DNA of 64,000 bases, taken from NCBI GenBank assembly GCA_046154965.1, contig JBJXDY010000113.1:12301-76300 (forward strand), given 5' to 3'. This DNA is from DATKFM01 sp046154965. Lineage in GTDB: Bacteria > Pseudomonadota > Alphaproteobacteria > Dongiales > Dongiaceae. The notes under the pieces are model-generated. The model made no database searches. It was not told the DNA's origin and saw only the letters and a program-made list of their open reading frames with translations. A program made the position numbers and the translations under genes. Positions 31,651 through 40,688 of this stretch are shown in pieces. The first letter of the stretch is position 1, and every line of letters starts with the position of its first letter.

Positions 31651-34600
31651 ATGGCGCGGGGGCGGCGGCTGGCGATTATTGCATTAGGGATGTGGCTGGG
31701 AACGGCGGCGGCGCTCTACGGGGCCGTGCCGCGCCAGGGGGAGGCGACCGGCACGATCGTCGACGCCCTCGGCGATGAGGAGATCCGGTTCGTCGCCGAG
31801 CCGAACTGGAGGGCGGCGGAGATCCAGCAGGGCCTGCTGGCCGGCGATCATCTGCGCACCGGGCCGGCCGGCCTGCTGGCGCTGCGCTTCATCGATCAGA
31901 CGCTGATCCGTGTCCATCGCAACACCGAACTGCTGATCAAGCAGCTGGGCGGCGGGGCGGAAACCCAGCTGCAGCTCGACCAAGGACAGGTCTGGGCGCG
32001 CGAGGCCACCGGCGGCAGCGACATCAGCATCTCCACGCCCTCGGCGACCGCCGCGATCCGCGGCACCGACTGGAAGCTCAGTGTGGACGCTTCCGGCAAG
32101 ACGACTCTCACCGTGACGGCCGGGCAGGTGGAGCTGAAGAACGATTTCGGCCAGGTGCTGGTGGGGCCGGGCGAGGCGGCCATCGCCGAGATTGGCCGGG
32201 CGCCGACCAAGATCTTCCTGGCGCAGAAGCCGGGCCGCGAGCAGATGCTCTATTACCTGGATGCACGCACCGCCCTGACGCTGCTGCCGGCCAGCGACCT
32301 CGACAGCACCGCTCTCCGCGCGGCGAACGACAGGCTGCGGCAGAAAGCCGAAACCAGTCTGACGGACGAGGAGCGCGTGTCGCTTGTCGAAGGCGAATTG
32401 TCATATGGCAGCATCGTCGAAGCAGAACGGCTGCTGCAGCCTCTTGCGGGACGTCAGCTATCACCTGATCTCGCCGCCCGCCTGCAGCTGATTGGCGGCG
32501 CGATCGCCGCCCACGAGCAGCGCTGGAACGATGCCGCTGCCGCCTTCGGTACGGCTGCATCGCAGCTTGATGGACGCCGCCGCATCTCAGCCGTGTTTGG
32601 CCGATACGTCACGCTGATCTTCGGCGGCCGGGCCGCGGAAGCCGCCGGGATGAAGGCCGAAGTCGACGCCTTGCCCGACGATCCCAGCACGATCCAGATT
32701 CTGGCGGTCTTCGAAGCGGCGACCGGCGAATCGGACGCCGCCGCCGCGCGTCTGGAGGAGGCCGAAAAGCGCTATCCGGATGTTGTCGAGTTCCCGGCCA
32801 TCCGCGGTTTGCTGGCTGTGGTGCTCGCCGATGAGGAAGCGGCCCGCGCCGCCTCGGAACGGGCCGACCGGATCGATCCCCGCAATCCCGACGCGATGCA
32901 GCTGCGCGCCGCCGTGCTGTCGGATTTCGACTGGGACCTGAAGGGGTCCCAGGCGGCGGTCGAACAGGGCCTGGCGCTGGACCCGCGGGATGCCGACCTC
33001 TGGAACAGCCTGGGCCTGTTGCGCTCGGACCAGGGCGACAATGCCGGCGCGCGGGAGGCTTTCGAAACGGCGATCCGGCTCGATCCCTTCGACCTGGCGC
33101 CCCATGCGAACCTGGCGATCGTCTATCTCGATGCCGATATGCTGGACGAGGCCAAGGAGCAGATCGACATCGCCAAGGCATTGGACCCATCCTTCTATAT
33201 CGTCCATGTCGCCGAAGGACGCTGGCTGATCCAGCAGGGGGATCTCGAGGGCGCCAAGCAGCAGTTCCTCGATGCCGTCGCCGCCAATCCGCAGGTTGCG
33301 GAATCGTCGCTCGGGCTCGCCATCACTTACTATCAAAACCGGCAGATCGACCTGGCGCGCCAGGCGCTCGACGATGCCGAGCGGCTGGATCCCGACGATC
33401 CCGCCGTCTCCCTGGTGCGGACGGTGATCGCGCTCAATGAATCCGAGGCCGGCGAGGCGATCCGCGCCGCGAAGGAAACCTATCGCCGTTATCTGCAACG
33501 GGGCCGCGCCTTCAATACGCTGGCTTCCGCGCGCAGCGACGGGTCCTACCTGTTCAACGCCTTCGATAACTTGTCGCTGTCGGATTGGGGCCGCTACTAC
33601 GGCGACCGGCTGTTCAATCCGTTCGATTCCGCCAGCCACTTCTTTCAAAGTGCCGTAATTCAGCCGGAGGTCGCGGCCGATGGCGTTGAACAAACGGGCT
33701 CGTTCAACGAGGCGATTCAGGGGTTGCTGCTCGAACCGCTGGCCGCCTCGGCGCGCAATCGCTACGACGATTTGTTCCGGCGGCCGTTCTTCGACTTCAC
33801 TCTCGGCAGCAACCTGCTGCTGGACAGGGACGGCGTGCTCGGCGGCGGCGGGTTCGCCGATATCGAAACATTCATGAATGACGGCCTGCCCCTGGCCATC
33901 ACCGCCAACCTTTCCTATCAAACCGTCGACAACGACGCGCTGGCGATCGTCAACGACAACGTCACCGGCTCGTTCCTGGCCGGCGCCGAACTGGGGCTCA
34001 GCGACCGGCTGTTCATGTTCGCCACCGTGTCGGACGCCGATGATGTCAACGGTTCGACGCTCGGCCTCGGGCTGCATGAGGATTTCGAAGGGCGCAGCTA
34101 CAACACCGGCATTGGCTTCAGCCACAGCTTCGGCGAGTCGAACCTGTTGATGGGATTGCTCGGCGCCAACGGCAGCCATGGCGACGGCGAGGTCAACGGG
34201 GTGGATTTCGTCAACACCGATGAGGATTCCGGCCTCGTCGCGTTGACTCATCTCATCGATATCGAGGGCGTCATCCTGCGCTACGGCGTTGAGGGGCAAT
34301 TGACCAAAGGCCAGACGACGCAGCTCGGAATCCTGGGCAGCGATGCCGACGCCATCGCCGGCCGGGCCTATCTGGACGCCTCGACGGAGATCGCCCCCGA
34401 CCTGAATCTGCAGATCGGCGCCTACGTCTCGCATTTCCAGGCCGATGCGGGCGAGGCAAAGACCAGGTTCGACCCGCGCATCGGGCTGTCCTGGCAGCCG
34501 ATGACGGGCCAGTGGCTCCGTCTCGGCTTCCGGCAGGACAGCACGCTGGGGCTCGGCGCCTCGCTGGCGCCGAGCGCCACCGCCGGCCTGGTGCCGTTCG

Positions 34601-35205
34601 CCACGCCCACCGCCGACGGCGGCAAGCTGCAGACGGTCGCGGCCCGCTGGGACGCGGAGTGGACCGACCGCTTCTTCACCTCGGTCGAGTATCAGCACCA
34701 GGAGATCGATGACTACGTCATCACCTTTACCGATACATCGATCTTTTCCTCGGTATTTGTCGGACCGATCGCAGCATCGGAGGGCCATATCGACATGGTC
34801 AGCCTGTCGGCAAATGCCTGGCTCACCGATCAATTCGGCGCTTTCGCGCGGGCGACATTCACCCACTCCGAGAATGAGGACAACGGGCGCGACCTGCCGC
34901 TGGTGCCGGACTGGACGGCAAACTTCGGCGTCACCTGGGTGCATCCGGAGCAGATCCGGGTCACGCTGACGGAGAATCTGATCGGACAGCGCGACGGCGA
35001 CCTGGCCGGCACGGAACTCTCGACCGATGCGACCACGGATTTCACCGTCTCCTGGGAGCCGCTGGACAAGCATCTCGCCCTCGGCGCCAGCGTCCTGAAT
35101 GTTTTCGACCAGAAGGTCGAAGTGGCGAAGGATCCGATACCCGCGCTGCCGACCTATCAAACGCAGGGGCTCACCTTCAAGCTGTCCGGCGAGGTGCGCT
35201 TCTGA
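31651..35205 (+). CDS. FecR domain - TPR - outer-membrane beta-barrel fusion protein
   Basis: A 1184-residue envelope protein. Residues 5-25 are a signal peptide (RLAIIALGMWLGTAAALYGA). Residues about 45-185 form a FecR domain (RTGPAGLLALRFIDQTLIRV, SISTPSATAAIRGTDWKLSV, VTAGQVELKNDFGQV). Residues about 230-620 are TPR-like helical repeats (ADLWNSLGLLRSDQGDNAGA, then further units). Residues about 700-1184 resemble the C-terminal strands of a TonB-dependent-receptor-like barrel, with alternating hydrophobic residues and the terminal aromatic signature LTFKLSGEVRF. No plug domain or TonB box is seen. ATG at 31651 follows a G-rich Shine-Dalgarno. A CHASE2 cyclase gene follows directly, so this is probably the outer part of a signalling pair. 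Confidence 0.85.
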   Translation: MARGRRLAIIALGMWLGTAAALYGAVPRQGEATGTIVDALGDEEIRFVAEPNWRAAEIQQGLLAGDHLRTGPAGLLALRFIDQTLIRVHRNTELLIKQLGGGAETQLQLDQGQVWAREATGGSDISISTPSATAAIRGTDWKLSVDASGKTTLTVTAGQVELKNDFGQVLVGPGEAAIAEIGRAPTKIFLAQKPGREQMLYYLDARTALTLLPASDLDSTALRAANDRLRQKAETSLTDEERVSLVEGELSYGSIVEAERLLQPLAGRQLSPDLAARLQLIGGAIAAHEQRWNDAAAAFGTAASQLDGRRRISAVFGRYVTLIFGGRAAEAAGMKAEVDALPDDPSTIQILAVFEAATGESDAAAARLEEAEKRYPDVVEFPAIRGLLAVVLADEEAARAASERADRIDPRNPDAMQLRAAVLSDFDWDLKGSQAAVEQGLALDPRDADLWNSLGLLRSDQGDNAGAREAFETAIRLDPFDLAPHANLAIVYLDADMLDEAKEQIDIAKALDPSFYIVHVAEGRWLIQQGDLEGAKQQFLDAVAANPQVAESSLGLAITYYQNRQIDLARQALDDAERLDPDDPAVSLVRTVIALNESEAGEAIRAAKETYRRYLQRGRAFNTLASARSDGSYLFNAFDNLSLSDWGRYYGDRLFNPFDSASHFFQSAVIQPEVAADGVEQTGSFNEAIQGLLLEPLAASARNRYDDLFRRPFFDFTLGSNLLLDRDGVLGGGGFADIETFMNDGLPLAITANLSYQTVDNDALAIVNDNVTGSFLAGAELGLSDRLFMFATVSDADDVNGSTLGLGLHEDFEGRSYNTGIGFSHSFGESNLLMGLLGANGSHGDGEVNGVDFVNTDEDSGLVALTHLIDIEGVILRYGVEGQLTKGQTTQLGILGSDADAIAGRAYLDASTEIAPDLNLQIGAYVSHFQADAGEAKTRFDPRIGLSWQPMTGQWLRLGFRQDSTLGLGASLAPSATAGLVPFATPTADGGKLQTVAARWDAEWTDRFFTSVEYQHQEIDDYVITFTDTSIFSSVFVGPIAASEGHIDMVSLSANAWLTDQFGAFARATFTHSENEDNGRDLPLVPDWTANFGVTWVHPEQIRVTLTENLIGQRDGDLAGTELSTDATTDFTVSWEPLDKHLALGASVLNVFDQKVEVAKDPIPALPTYQTQGLTFKLSGEVRF

Positions 35206-35267
35206 CGCTGTCGAACGCAGCGCCCGGCAGTGGCGCGCGGCGGGGATTCCTGCCACCGCGGGAGGTC

Positions 35268-37019
35268 TTGGTCGCGCTGGCGGTAACGATTGTCCTGGGG
35301 TCGCTGCTTTGGGTGCCTCAGGCGCGGCTGTTCGACTGGCGGGTCTATGACTTCCTGTCGACCCAATGGCCTCCGTCGGCGACGCCGCCGAAGCCCCTTC
35401 TGGTCGCCATCGATGAACCATCGTTCGCCGACATCAACAAGCCCTGGCCCTGGCCACGAGGCCTGCATGGCGAGCTGATCGAAAGCCTGCGCGCCGCCGG
35501 GGCCAAGGTCATCGGGCTCGATCTGGTTTTCGCCGAGCCGCAGGACGTTATCCAGGATCAACTTTTGCTGCGGGCGTTAGGGCCGGACGTGGTGCTGGCC
35601 TCGACGGAAGCCGTCGTGGAGACGCCGCAGGTTACTCAGGTGAATAACGTCCTGCCGCTACAAATCTTTCTCGATACCGGCGCCGCTGCGGGAAATGCGG
35701 CGGTTGATCTGGACGAGGACGCCGTATTCCGCCGTATTCCGCCGCGCGAAGGGACCTTCGCTGAAGTAGTATTGCAGCGGGCCGGCGAAGCGGCGGCGCC
35801 GAAACGGAACAAGCTGATCCAATATTTCGATCCGGCCGCCGGCGGCGGCATCAACATCGTGTCCTACTATCAGGCGCTCAGCCCCACGGAGAATCTGCCG
35901 CCGGGGTTCTTCAGAGATCGCATTGTCATCGTCGGCTTCCGGCTGAACCTCTCGGCGGAGATCAAACGGGGCGGTACCGACAATTTCGAGGTCAGCACGA
36001 CCGTGCGGACGCGCCAATTGATGGCGGGCGCGGAAGTGCAGGCGACCATCCTGCAGAATCTGCGTAGCGGCCTGTCGATCAGCCTGCTGCCGAATTGGGC
36101 GATCTTTCTGCTGACGGCGATCGCCGCCTGGGCCGGCGCCTGGATCAACCGCCGGTTCCTGGCGCTGCGGGCCGTCCTGACGCTGCTGATCGGCGGCGGA
36201 TTCATCATCCTCGATGCCTATCTCGTTCTTCGCTTCGGCCGCTGGTGGACGGGGGCGAGCTTTCCATTCCTGGCGCTGCTGTTCGCCGTCGGCATCGAGG
36301 CGGGCATCGGCGTGCTGGAAGAGCGCGCCAACCGGCGGCGGATCACCGCGGCGTTCCAGCATTATCTGGCGCCCAGCATGGTGGACATGCTGGCGCGGGA
36401 CCCGAGCCTGCTGAAGCTCGGCGGCGCCAAGCGTGAGCTGACTATCCTGTTCTGCGACGTGCGGGGCTTTACCACCATCTCCGAGATGTTGAAGGACGAT
36501 CCGGAGCGGCTGGTGGCGCTGATGAACCGGGTGCTGACGCGGCTCTCCGAGGTCGTGCTGGCGGCCGGCGGCACCATCGACAAATATATCGGCGATTGCG
36601 TCATGGCGTTCTGGAACGCGCCGCTGGAAGACCCCGTTCATGCGCGCCATGCGGCCGAGGCGGCGCTGAAGATGCTGGCGGCCATGGCGACGTTGAACTC
36701 AGAACTTGCGAGCGAGAGTGCGGGTTCGGAGAGGAAATTGCCGAAGATCGATGTCGGCATCGGCATCAACACCGGCATCTGCATCGTCGGCAATATGGGA
36801 TCGGAGACGCGCTTCGATTATTCGGCCATCGGCGATGCGGTGAATCTGGCGTCGCGTCTGGAATCGATGTGCAAGACCTATGGCCGGCAGATCGTCATCA
36901 GCGAGGCGACGCAGGCAAAGATCGCGCCCTGGTTCGAGACGGACGAGCTGGACCGGACGACGGTACGCGGCCGCAGCGAAGCGGTGACGCTCTACACGAT
37001 CACAGCGGCGAAGGGGTAG
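35268..37019 (+). CDS. CHASE2 domain adenylate/guanylate cyclase
   Basis: A 583-residue inner-membrane sensor cyclase. TM1 is at residues 2-16. A periplasmic CHASE2 domain spans about 18-270 (LFDWRVYDFLSTQWPP, VIGLDLVFAEPQ, IVIVGF). Three TM segments follow (about 272-375). A class III catalytic domain spans about 385-575, with metal Asp in ILFCDVRGF, KYIGDCVMAFW and YSAIGDAVNLASRLE. The Lys in TIDKYIGD favours ATP over GTP, so cAMP is likely. TTG at 35268 has GGGAGG too close. The frame is open further upstream into the FecR-protein gene but without ATG or GTG, so the start is uncertain. Confidence 0.88.
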   Translation: MVALAVTIVLGSLLWVPQARLFDWRVYDFLSTQWPPSATPPKPLLVAIDEPSFADINKPWPWPRGLHGELIESLRAAGAKVIGLDLVFAEPQDVIQDQLLLRALGPDVVLASTEAVVETPQVTQVNNVLPLQIFLDTGAAAGNAAVDLDEDAVFRRIPPREGTFAEVVLQRAGEAAAPKRNKLIQYFDPAAGGGINIVSYYQALSPTENLPPGFFRDRIVIVGFRLNLSAEIKRGGTDNFEVSTTVRTRQLMAGAEVQATILQNLRSGLSISLLPNWAIFLLTAIAAWAGAWINRRFLALRAVLTLLIGGGFIILDAYLVLRFGRWWTGASFPFLALLFAVGIEAGIGVLEERANRRRITAAFQHYLAPSMVDMLARDPSLLKLGGAKRELTILFCDVRGFTTISEMLKDDPERLVALMNRVLTRLSEVVLAAGGTIDKYIGDCVMAFWNAPLEDPVHARHAAEAALKMLAAMATLNSELASESAGSERKLPKIDVGIGINTGICIVGNMGSETRFDYSAIGDAVNLASRLESMCKTYGRQIVISEATQAKIAPWFETDELDRTTVRGRSEAVTLYTITAAKG

Positions 37020-37241
37020 TTACTGCGGCGCGATGTCGTAGCCGACGAGGCGCATGATCGTGCCGCCCAGTTCCGGATTGCTGTGATAGAGCAGGGCGCC
37101 GATCACGAATACGCCGATGCCGATGGCGTGCAGCCAGGGGAATTCGAATCCGGCTGCCCCGTCGCAATGCAGGCAGCCGGTCTGATAGGCCGCCATCTCG
37201 CGGCCGCAGGACTTGCACTCTCTGGCGATGCCGAAATGCAT
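37020..37241 (-). CDS. Small zinc-ribbon membrane protein
   Basis: A 73-residue protein. The N-terminal rubredoxin-like zinc ribbon has C9-x-x-C12 (ARECKSCGREM) and C23-x-x-C26 (GCLHCDG). One TM segment follows (HAIGIGVFVIGALLYHS), then a short tail. ATG at 37241 is selected because GGAGAG lies 8 bases upstream. It lies tail-to-tail with the cyclase gene. The function is unknown. Confidence 0.7.
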   Translation of the reverse strand: MHFGIARECKSCGREMAAYQTGCLHCDGAAGFEFPWLHAIGIGVFVIGALLYHSNPELGGTIMRLVGYDIAPQ

Positions 37242-37329
37242 GGGGCGCTCTCTCCAGCTTGCGCGAACGGGCAACGCACATTGTCGCGCAAGAGCGCTAA
37301 TCCTTGGTTAACGCCCTATAAGTCTTTGA

Positions 37330-39663
37330 TCAGCCGCACTTGCTGTAGCCGCAGCTGGTGCAGAGATCGCAGCCTTCCTGGCGGATCAGCGCCGGCTGGC
37401 TGCATTTCGGGCAACGGGGCTGGCGGGACTCCGAGGCATCCTGGCTGTTGAGGTTGACCACCTTGCGCTCGAGCTGGGCCACCATTTCCCGCTGCTCGCG
37501 CCGGGGATCGGTCATGAAGCCGATATCGATCATGTGCCGCTCGATGATCTCGCCGAGCGCGGCCAGCAGGGATGGCACGTAATGCCCTTCTATCCAGTAG
37601 CCGCCGCGGGGATCGAACACCGCTTTCAGCTCTTCCACCACGAAGGAGACATCGCCGCCGCGGCGGAACACGGCGCTGATCATGCGCGTCAGGCCGACGG
37701 TCCAGGCGTAATGTTCCATGTTCTTGGAGTTGATGAAGATCTCGAACGGCCGCCGCCGTCCATCCTGGATCACGTCGTTGATCGTGACATAGACCGCATG
37801 CTCGCTCTCGGGCCAGCGCAGCTTGTAGGTCTGGCCCGGCAGCGCCTCCGGCCGGTCGAGCGGGCGGGTCATGTAGATTACGCCGCCGGCCTCGTACATG
37901 TCCTTCGGCCGCGGCTGGGCGGCGGGCAGCGGCAGTTCCGCCTGCTGCGGCGACTCCGCCTTCTTGCCGTCCTTCACTTCCAACACCGCGCCGGTGATCT
38001 CGTTCGGGCGATAGGTGGTGCAGCCCTTGCAGCCGAGCTCATAGGCCTGGAGATAGACGTCCTTGAACGCCTCGAAGGACAGGTCGGCCGGGCAGTTGAT
38101 CGTCTTGGAGATCGAGCTGTCGATGTATTTCTGCACCGCCGCCTGCATGATCACATGATCGCCGGGCGAGAGCTGCTGGGCATCGACGAAATAGTCGGGC
38201 AGGGGCGCGGTCTCGCCCTTCAACCGGCGGAACAGGCGGTAGGCGTGGTCGGTGACCTCCTCGCTCTGCCGGCTGCCGTCGGGCATCAGCACATTGCGGG
38301 TGTATTTGAAGCTGAACACCGGCTCCAGGCCCGAGGAGACGTTGTCGGCGAACAGCGAGATGGTGCCGGTCGGCGCGATGGAGGTGAGCAGCGCGTTGCG
38401 GATGCCGTTGGCGGCGATGCCCTCGCGGATATCCTCCTCCAGCTCAAGGATGCTTTCGCCGGCCAGATACTTGTCCTTGTCGTAGAGCGGGAAGGCGCCT
38501 TTCTCCTTCGCCAGCTCGACCGAGGCCAGATAGGCGGCGCGGCGCAGCGCCCGCATCCAGACCTCCGTCATCGCCACCGATGCGGCCGAACCGTAGCGCA
38601 GCCGGCACATGATCAGGGCATCGGCGAGGCCGGTGACGCCCAAGCCGATGCGGCGCTTGGCCTGCGCTTCCTCGTCCTGCTGCGGCAGCGGAAAGCGCGA
38701 GACATCAGTGACATTGTCCATCATGCGCACGGCAATGCGCGCGAGATTTTCGAATTCCGCGACGTCGATATGCGCCTTGTCGGTGAACGGCTCCTTCACC
38801 AGCGCCGCCAGATTGACCGATCCCAGCAGGCAGGCGCCGTAGGGCGGCAGCGGCTGTTCCCCGCACGGGTTCGTCGCGCTGATGGTCTCGCAGTAGTTCA
38901 GATTGTTCCGCCGGTTGATACGGTCGATGAAGATCACGCCGGGTTCCGCATAGGCGTAGGTGGCGCGCATGATCTTGTCCCAGAGATCCCGCGCGCGCAG
39001 CACCTTGAAGGTGGTGCCGGAGAATTTCAGCTCCCAGGGCGCGTCTTCCTTGATCGCGGCCATGAAGGCGTCGGTGACCAGGACCGAGAGGTTGAACATG
39101 CGCAGGCGGCCGGGCTCGCGCTTGGCCTCGATGAAGGCTTCGATGTCGGGATGGTCGCAGCGCAGCGTCGCCATCATGGCGCCGCGGCGATGGCCGGCGC
39201 TCATGATGGTGCGGCACATGGCGTCCCACACATCCATGAAGGAGAGCGGGCCCGAGGCGTCGGCGCCCACGCCCTTCACCGGCGCGCCCCGCGGGCGCAG
39301 CGTGGAGAAGTCGTAGCCGATGCCGCCGCCCTGCTGCATGGTGAGCGCCGCTTCCCGCAGGCCGGTGAAGATGCCGCCCATGTCGTCGGGGATCGTGCCC
39401 ATGACGAAGCAGTTGAACAGCGTCACCGTGCGGTTGGTGCCGGCCCCGGCCAGGATCCGGCCGGCGGGCAGGAAACGGAAATCGCGCAGCGCCTCGTAGA
39501 AGCGGTCGGCCCAGAGCGCGGGCTCTTTTTCAACCGAGGCAAGCGCCGCCGCCACCCGGCGCCAGCTATCCTCGATGGTCTTGTCGATGGCCCCGCCGCC
39601 CGGCGCTTTCAGCCGGTATTTCATGTCCCAGATTTGCTGGGAGATCGCCGCTACCTGCGCCAT
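37330..39663 (-). CDS. nrdJ: Adenosylcobalamin-dependent ribonucleotide reductase, class II
   Basis: A 777-residue enzyme that reduces ribonucleotides to deoxyribonucleotides using adenosylcobalamin, so it needs no oxygen or iron cofactor. Active-site motifs are VTLFNCFVMGT (redox Cys), SATNPCGEQPLPPYGACLLG (radical Cys and catalytic Glu) and SIAPTGTISLFADNVSSGLE. The C-terminus has a zinc ribbon (PRCPKCSQPALIR, EGCDLCTSCGYSKCG) carrying the reductant Cys pair. No ATP-cone is present at the N-terminus. The upstream 284 bases hold DnaA-box-like sequences. A cobalamin adenosyltransferase lies at 53891. Confidence 0.97.
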   Translation of the reverse strand: MAQVAAISQQIWDMKYRLKAPGGGAIDKTIEDSWRRVAAALASVEKEPALWADRFYEALRDFRFLPAGRILAGAGTNRTVTLFNCFVMGTIPDDMGGIFTGLREAALTMQQGGGIGYDFSTLRPRGAPVKGVGADASGPLSFMDVWDAMCRTIMSAGHRRGAMMATLRCDHPDIEAFIEAKREPGRLRMFNLSVLVTDAFMAAIKEDAPWELKFSGTTFKVLRARDLWDKIMRATYAYAEPGVIFIDRINRRNNLNYCETISATNPCGEQPLPPYGACLLGSVNLAALVKEPFTDKAHIDVAEFENLARIAVRMMDNVTDVSRFPLPQQDEEAQAKRRIGLGVTGLADALIMCRLRYGSAASVAMTEVWMRALRRAAYLASVELAKEKGAFPLYDKDKYLAGESILELEEDIREGIAANGIRNALLTSIAPTGTISLFADNVSSGLEPVFSFKYTRNVLMPDGSRQSEEVTDHAYRLFRRLKGETAPLPDYFVDAQQLSPGDHVIMQAAVQKYIDSSISKTINCPADLSFEAFKDVYLQAYELGCKGCTTYRPNEITGAVLEVKDGKKAESPQQAELPLPAAQPRPKDMYEAGGVIYMTRPLDRPEALPGQTYKLRWPESEHAVYVTINDVIQDGRRRPFEIFINSKNMEHYAWTVGLTRMISAVFRRGGDVSFVVEELKAVFDPRGGYWIEGHYVPSLLAALGEIIERHMIDIGFMTDPRREQREMVAQLERKVVNLNSQDASESRQPRCPKCSQPALIRQEGCDLCTSCGYSKCG

Positions 39664-39857
39664 CGCATTATCCGCTCAACAAGAAAAGCCACGCCGCCCG
39701 GATTAGGCGCACCGGGCCCGGACCGAGAGGAGGGCTCTGAATAAAAAACACTACGCCTCCTGTTTGTTGCGGTCAACAATCCGTTCCCGAAATGTTTCCC
39801 CAGCAAACTCCCATCCGGCAGAAACATGACCCATTGAAAAACAGCATTTTTCCCGAT

Positions 39858-39930
39858 TCATCCACAGCATTACCGGGATTTATCCGGCCCAATTCACAAC
39901 CGCCGACGCTTGCCCACAGGATTACCCACA
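39858..39930 (+). promoter_or_regulatory. Cluster of DnaA-box-like 9-mers upstream of nrdJ
   Basis: In the low-GC gap 39664-39947, TCATCCACA (39858-39866), TTGCCCACA (39910-39918) and TTACCCACA (39922-39930) are one to two mismatches from TTATCCACA, all in the same orientation; TTATCCGGC (39880-39888) and AATTCACA (39891-39898) are weaker. They lie 195-267 bases upstream of the nrdJ start. Control of ribonucleotide reductase by DnaA is known from E. coli nrdAB. Binding here is inference. No NrdR box was recognised. Confidence 0.45.
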
Positions 39931-39947
39931 AGTGTTGCCAAAGATGG

Positions 39948-40664
39948 TTAACGAATTGCGGTACCCGCCAGCCGGTCCGCCGCGGTTTCGATCGCCGCTT
40001 CCAACTCGGCCATGAAAATCCGGCGATCCAGCCCGGGTGCAATGGGTGGCAGGAATTCCACCATGATCCGCCCCGGCAGCTTGTGGAAGCTCTTGCGGCC
40101 CCAGAACAGGCCGGAATTGAGCGCCACCGGCACCACCGGCAGGCCGAGGGCGCCATAGAGCGCCGCGGCCCCCGGCTGATAGGGGCGGCGGTGGCCCGGC
40201 GCCACGCGGGTGCCCTCGGGAAAGATCAGGATTGGGCGGCCCGCGGCCGCCCGGTCCCGCGCATCGGCGGCCAAGCGCTTGAGCGCCGTGGCCCGGCCCT
40301 TGCGGTCGACCGGGATCATTCGGCACTTGCGCATGTACCAGCCGAACAGCGGCAGGTTCAGCAGTTCCTTCTTCAGGACGATGGCCGGCCGCTCCAGCAG
40401 CAGGGCGAAGATCAGCGTGTCCCAGGCAGACTGGTGCTTCACTGCATAGAGCGCCGCTCCCGGCAGCCGGTGGGCGAGGCCGCGCACCTCATGGGTCAGG
40501 CCGACGAAGATGCGCAGCAGCAGCACCGTGCCGCAGACCCAGATGCGCCCCAGTTCCCACACCACGCCAACCGGCAGCAGCAGCGCCGGCAGCGACAGCA
40601 GGAACATGACCGATGTCCAGAGATAGAAGGCGGCATTGAACAGCAGCGAGCGGATGAAGATCAT
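39948..40664 (-). CDS. plsC: 1-acyl-sn-glycerol-3-phosphate acyltransferase
   Basis: A 238-residue inner-membrane acyltransferase that makes phosphatidic acid. It has an N-terminal hydrophobic region (about 1-55). Catalytic motif I is KHQSAWDT, the HX4D motif as H-Q-S-A-W-D. Motif II is in GWYMRKCRMIPVDR, motif III is IFPEGTR and motif IV is LPVVPVALNSG. Normal length. It is downstream of the YdcF-like gene (gap 24 bases), probably in the same unit. Confidence 0.92.
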   Translation of the reverse strand: MIFIRSLLFNAAFYLWTSVMFLLSLPALLLPVGVVWELGRIWVCGTVLLLRIFVGLTHEVRGLAHRLPGAALYAVKHQSAWDTLIFALLLERPAIVLKKELLNLPLFGWYMRKCRMIPVDRKGRATALKRLAADARDRAAAGRPILIFPEGTRVAPGHRRPYQPGAAALYGALGLPVVPVALNSGLFWGRKSFHKLPGRIMVEFLPPIAPGLDRRIFMAELEAAIETAADRLAGTAIR

Positions 40665-40688
40665 TCGGTCTGCCTTGCGGTGATGAAT

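Noticed and set aside
32587..35421. 944-codon minus-strand frame
   Set aside because: Antisense to the FecR-TPR-barrel gene; the composition is typical of shadow frames in high-GC DNA, and no motif is seen.
37534..39744. 736-codon plus-strand frame
   Set aside because: Antisense shadow of nrdJ.
39858..39930. Chromosomal origin of replication
   Set aside because: The boxes are imperfect, few, and no dnaA, dnaN, hemE or other origin-linked gene is near; a regulatory role is simpler.
39664..39947. Cobalamin riboswitch or NrdR box before nrdJ
   Set aside because: No B12-box-like GCCACTG word and no paired NrdR boxes were recognised.
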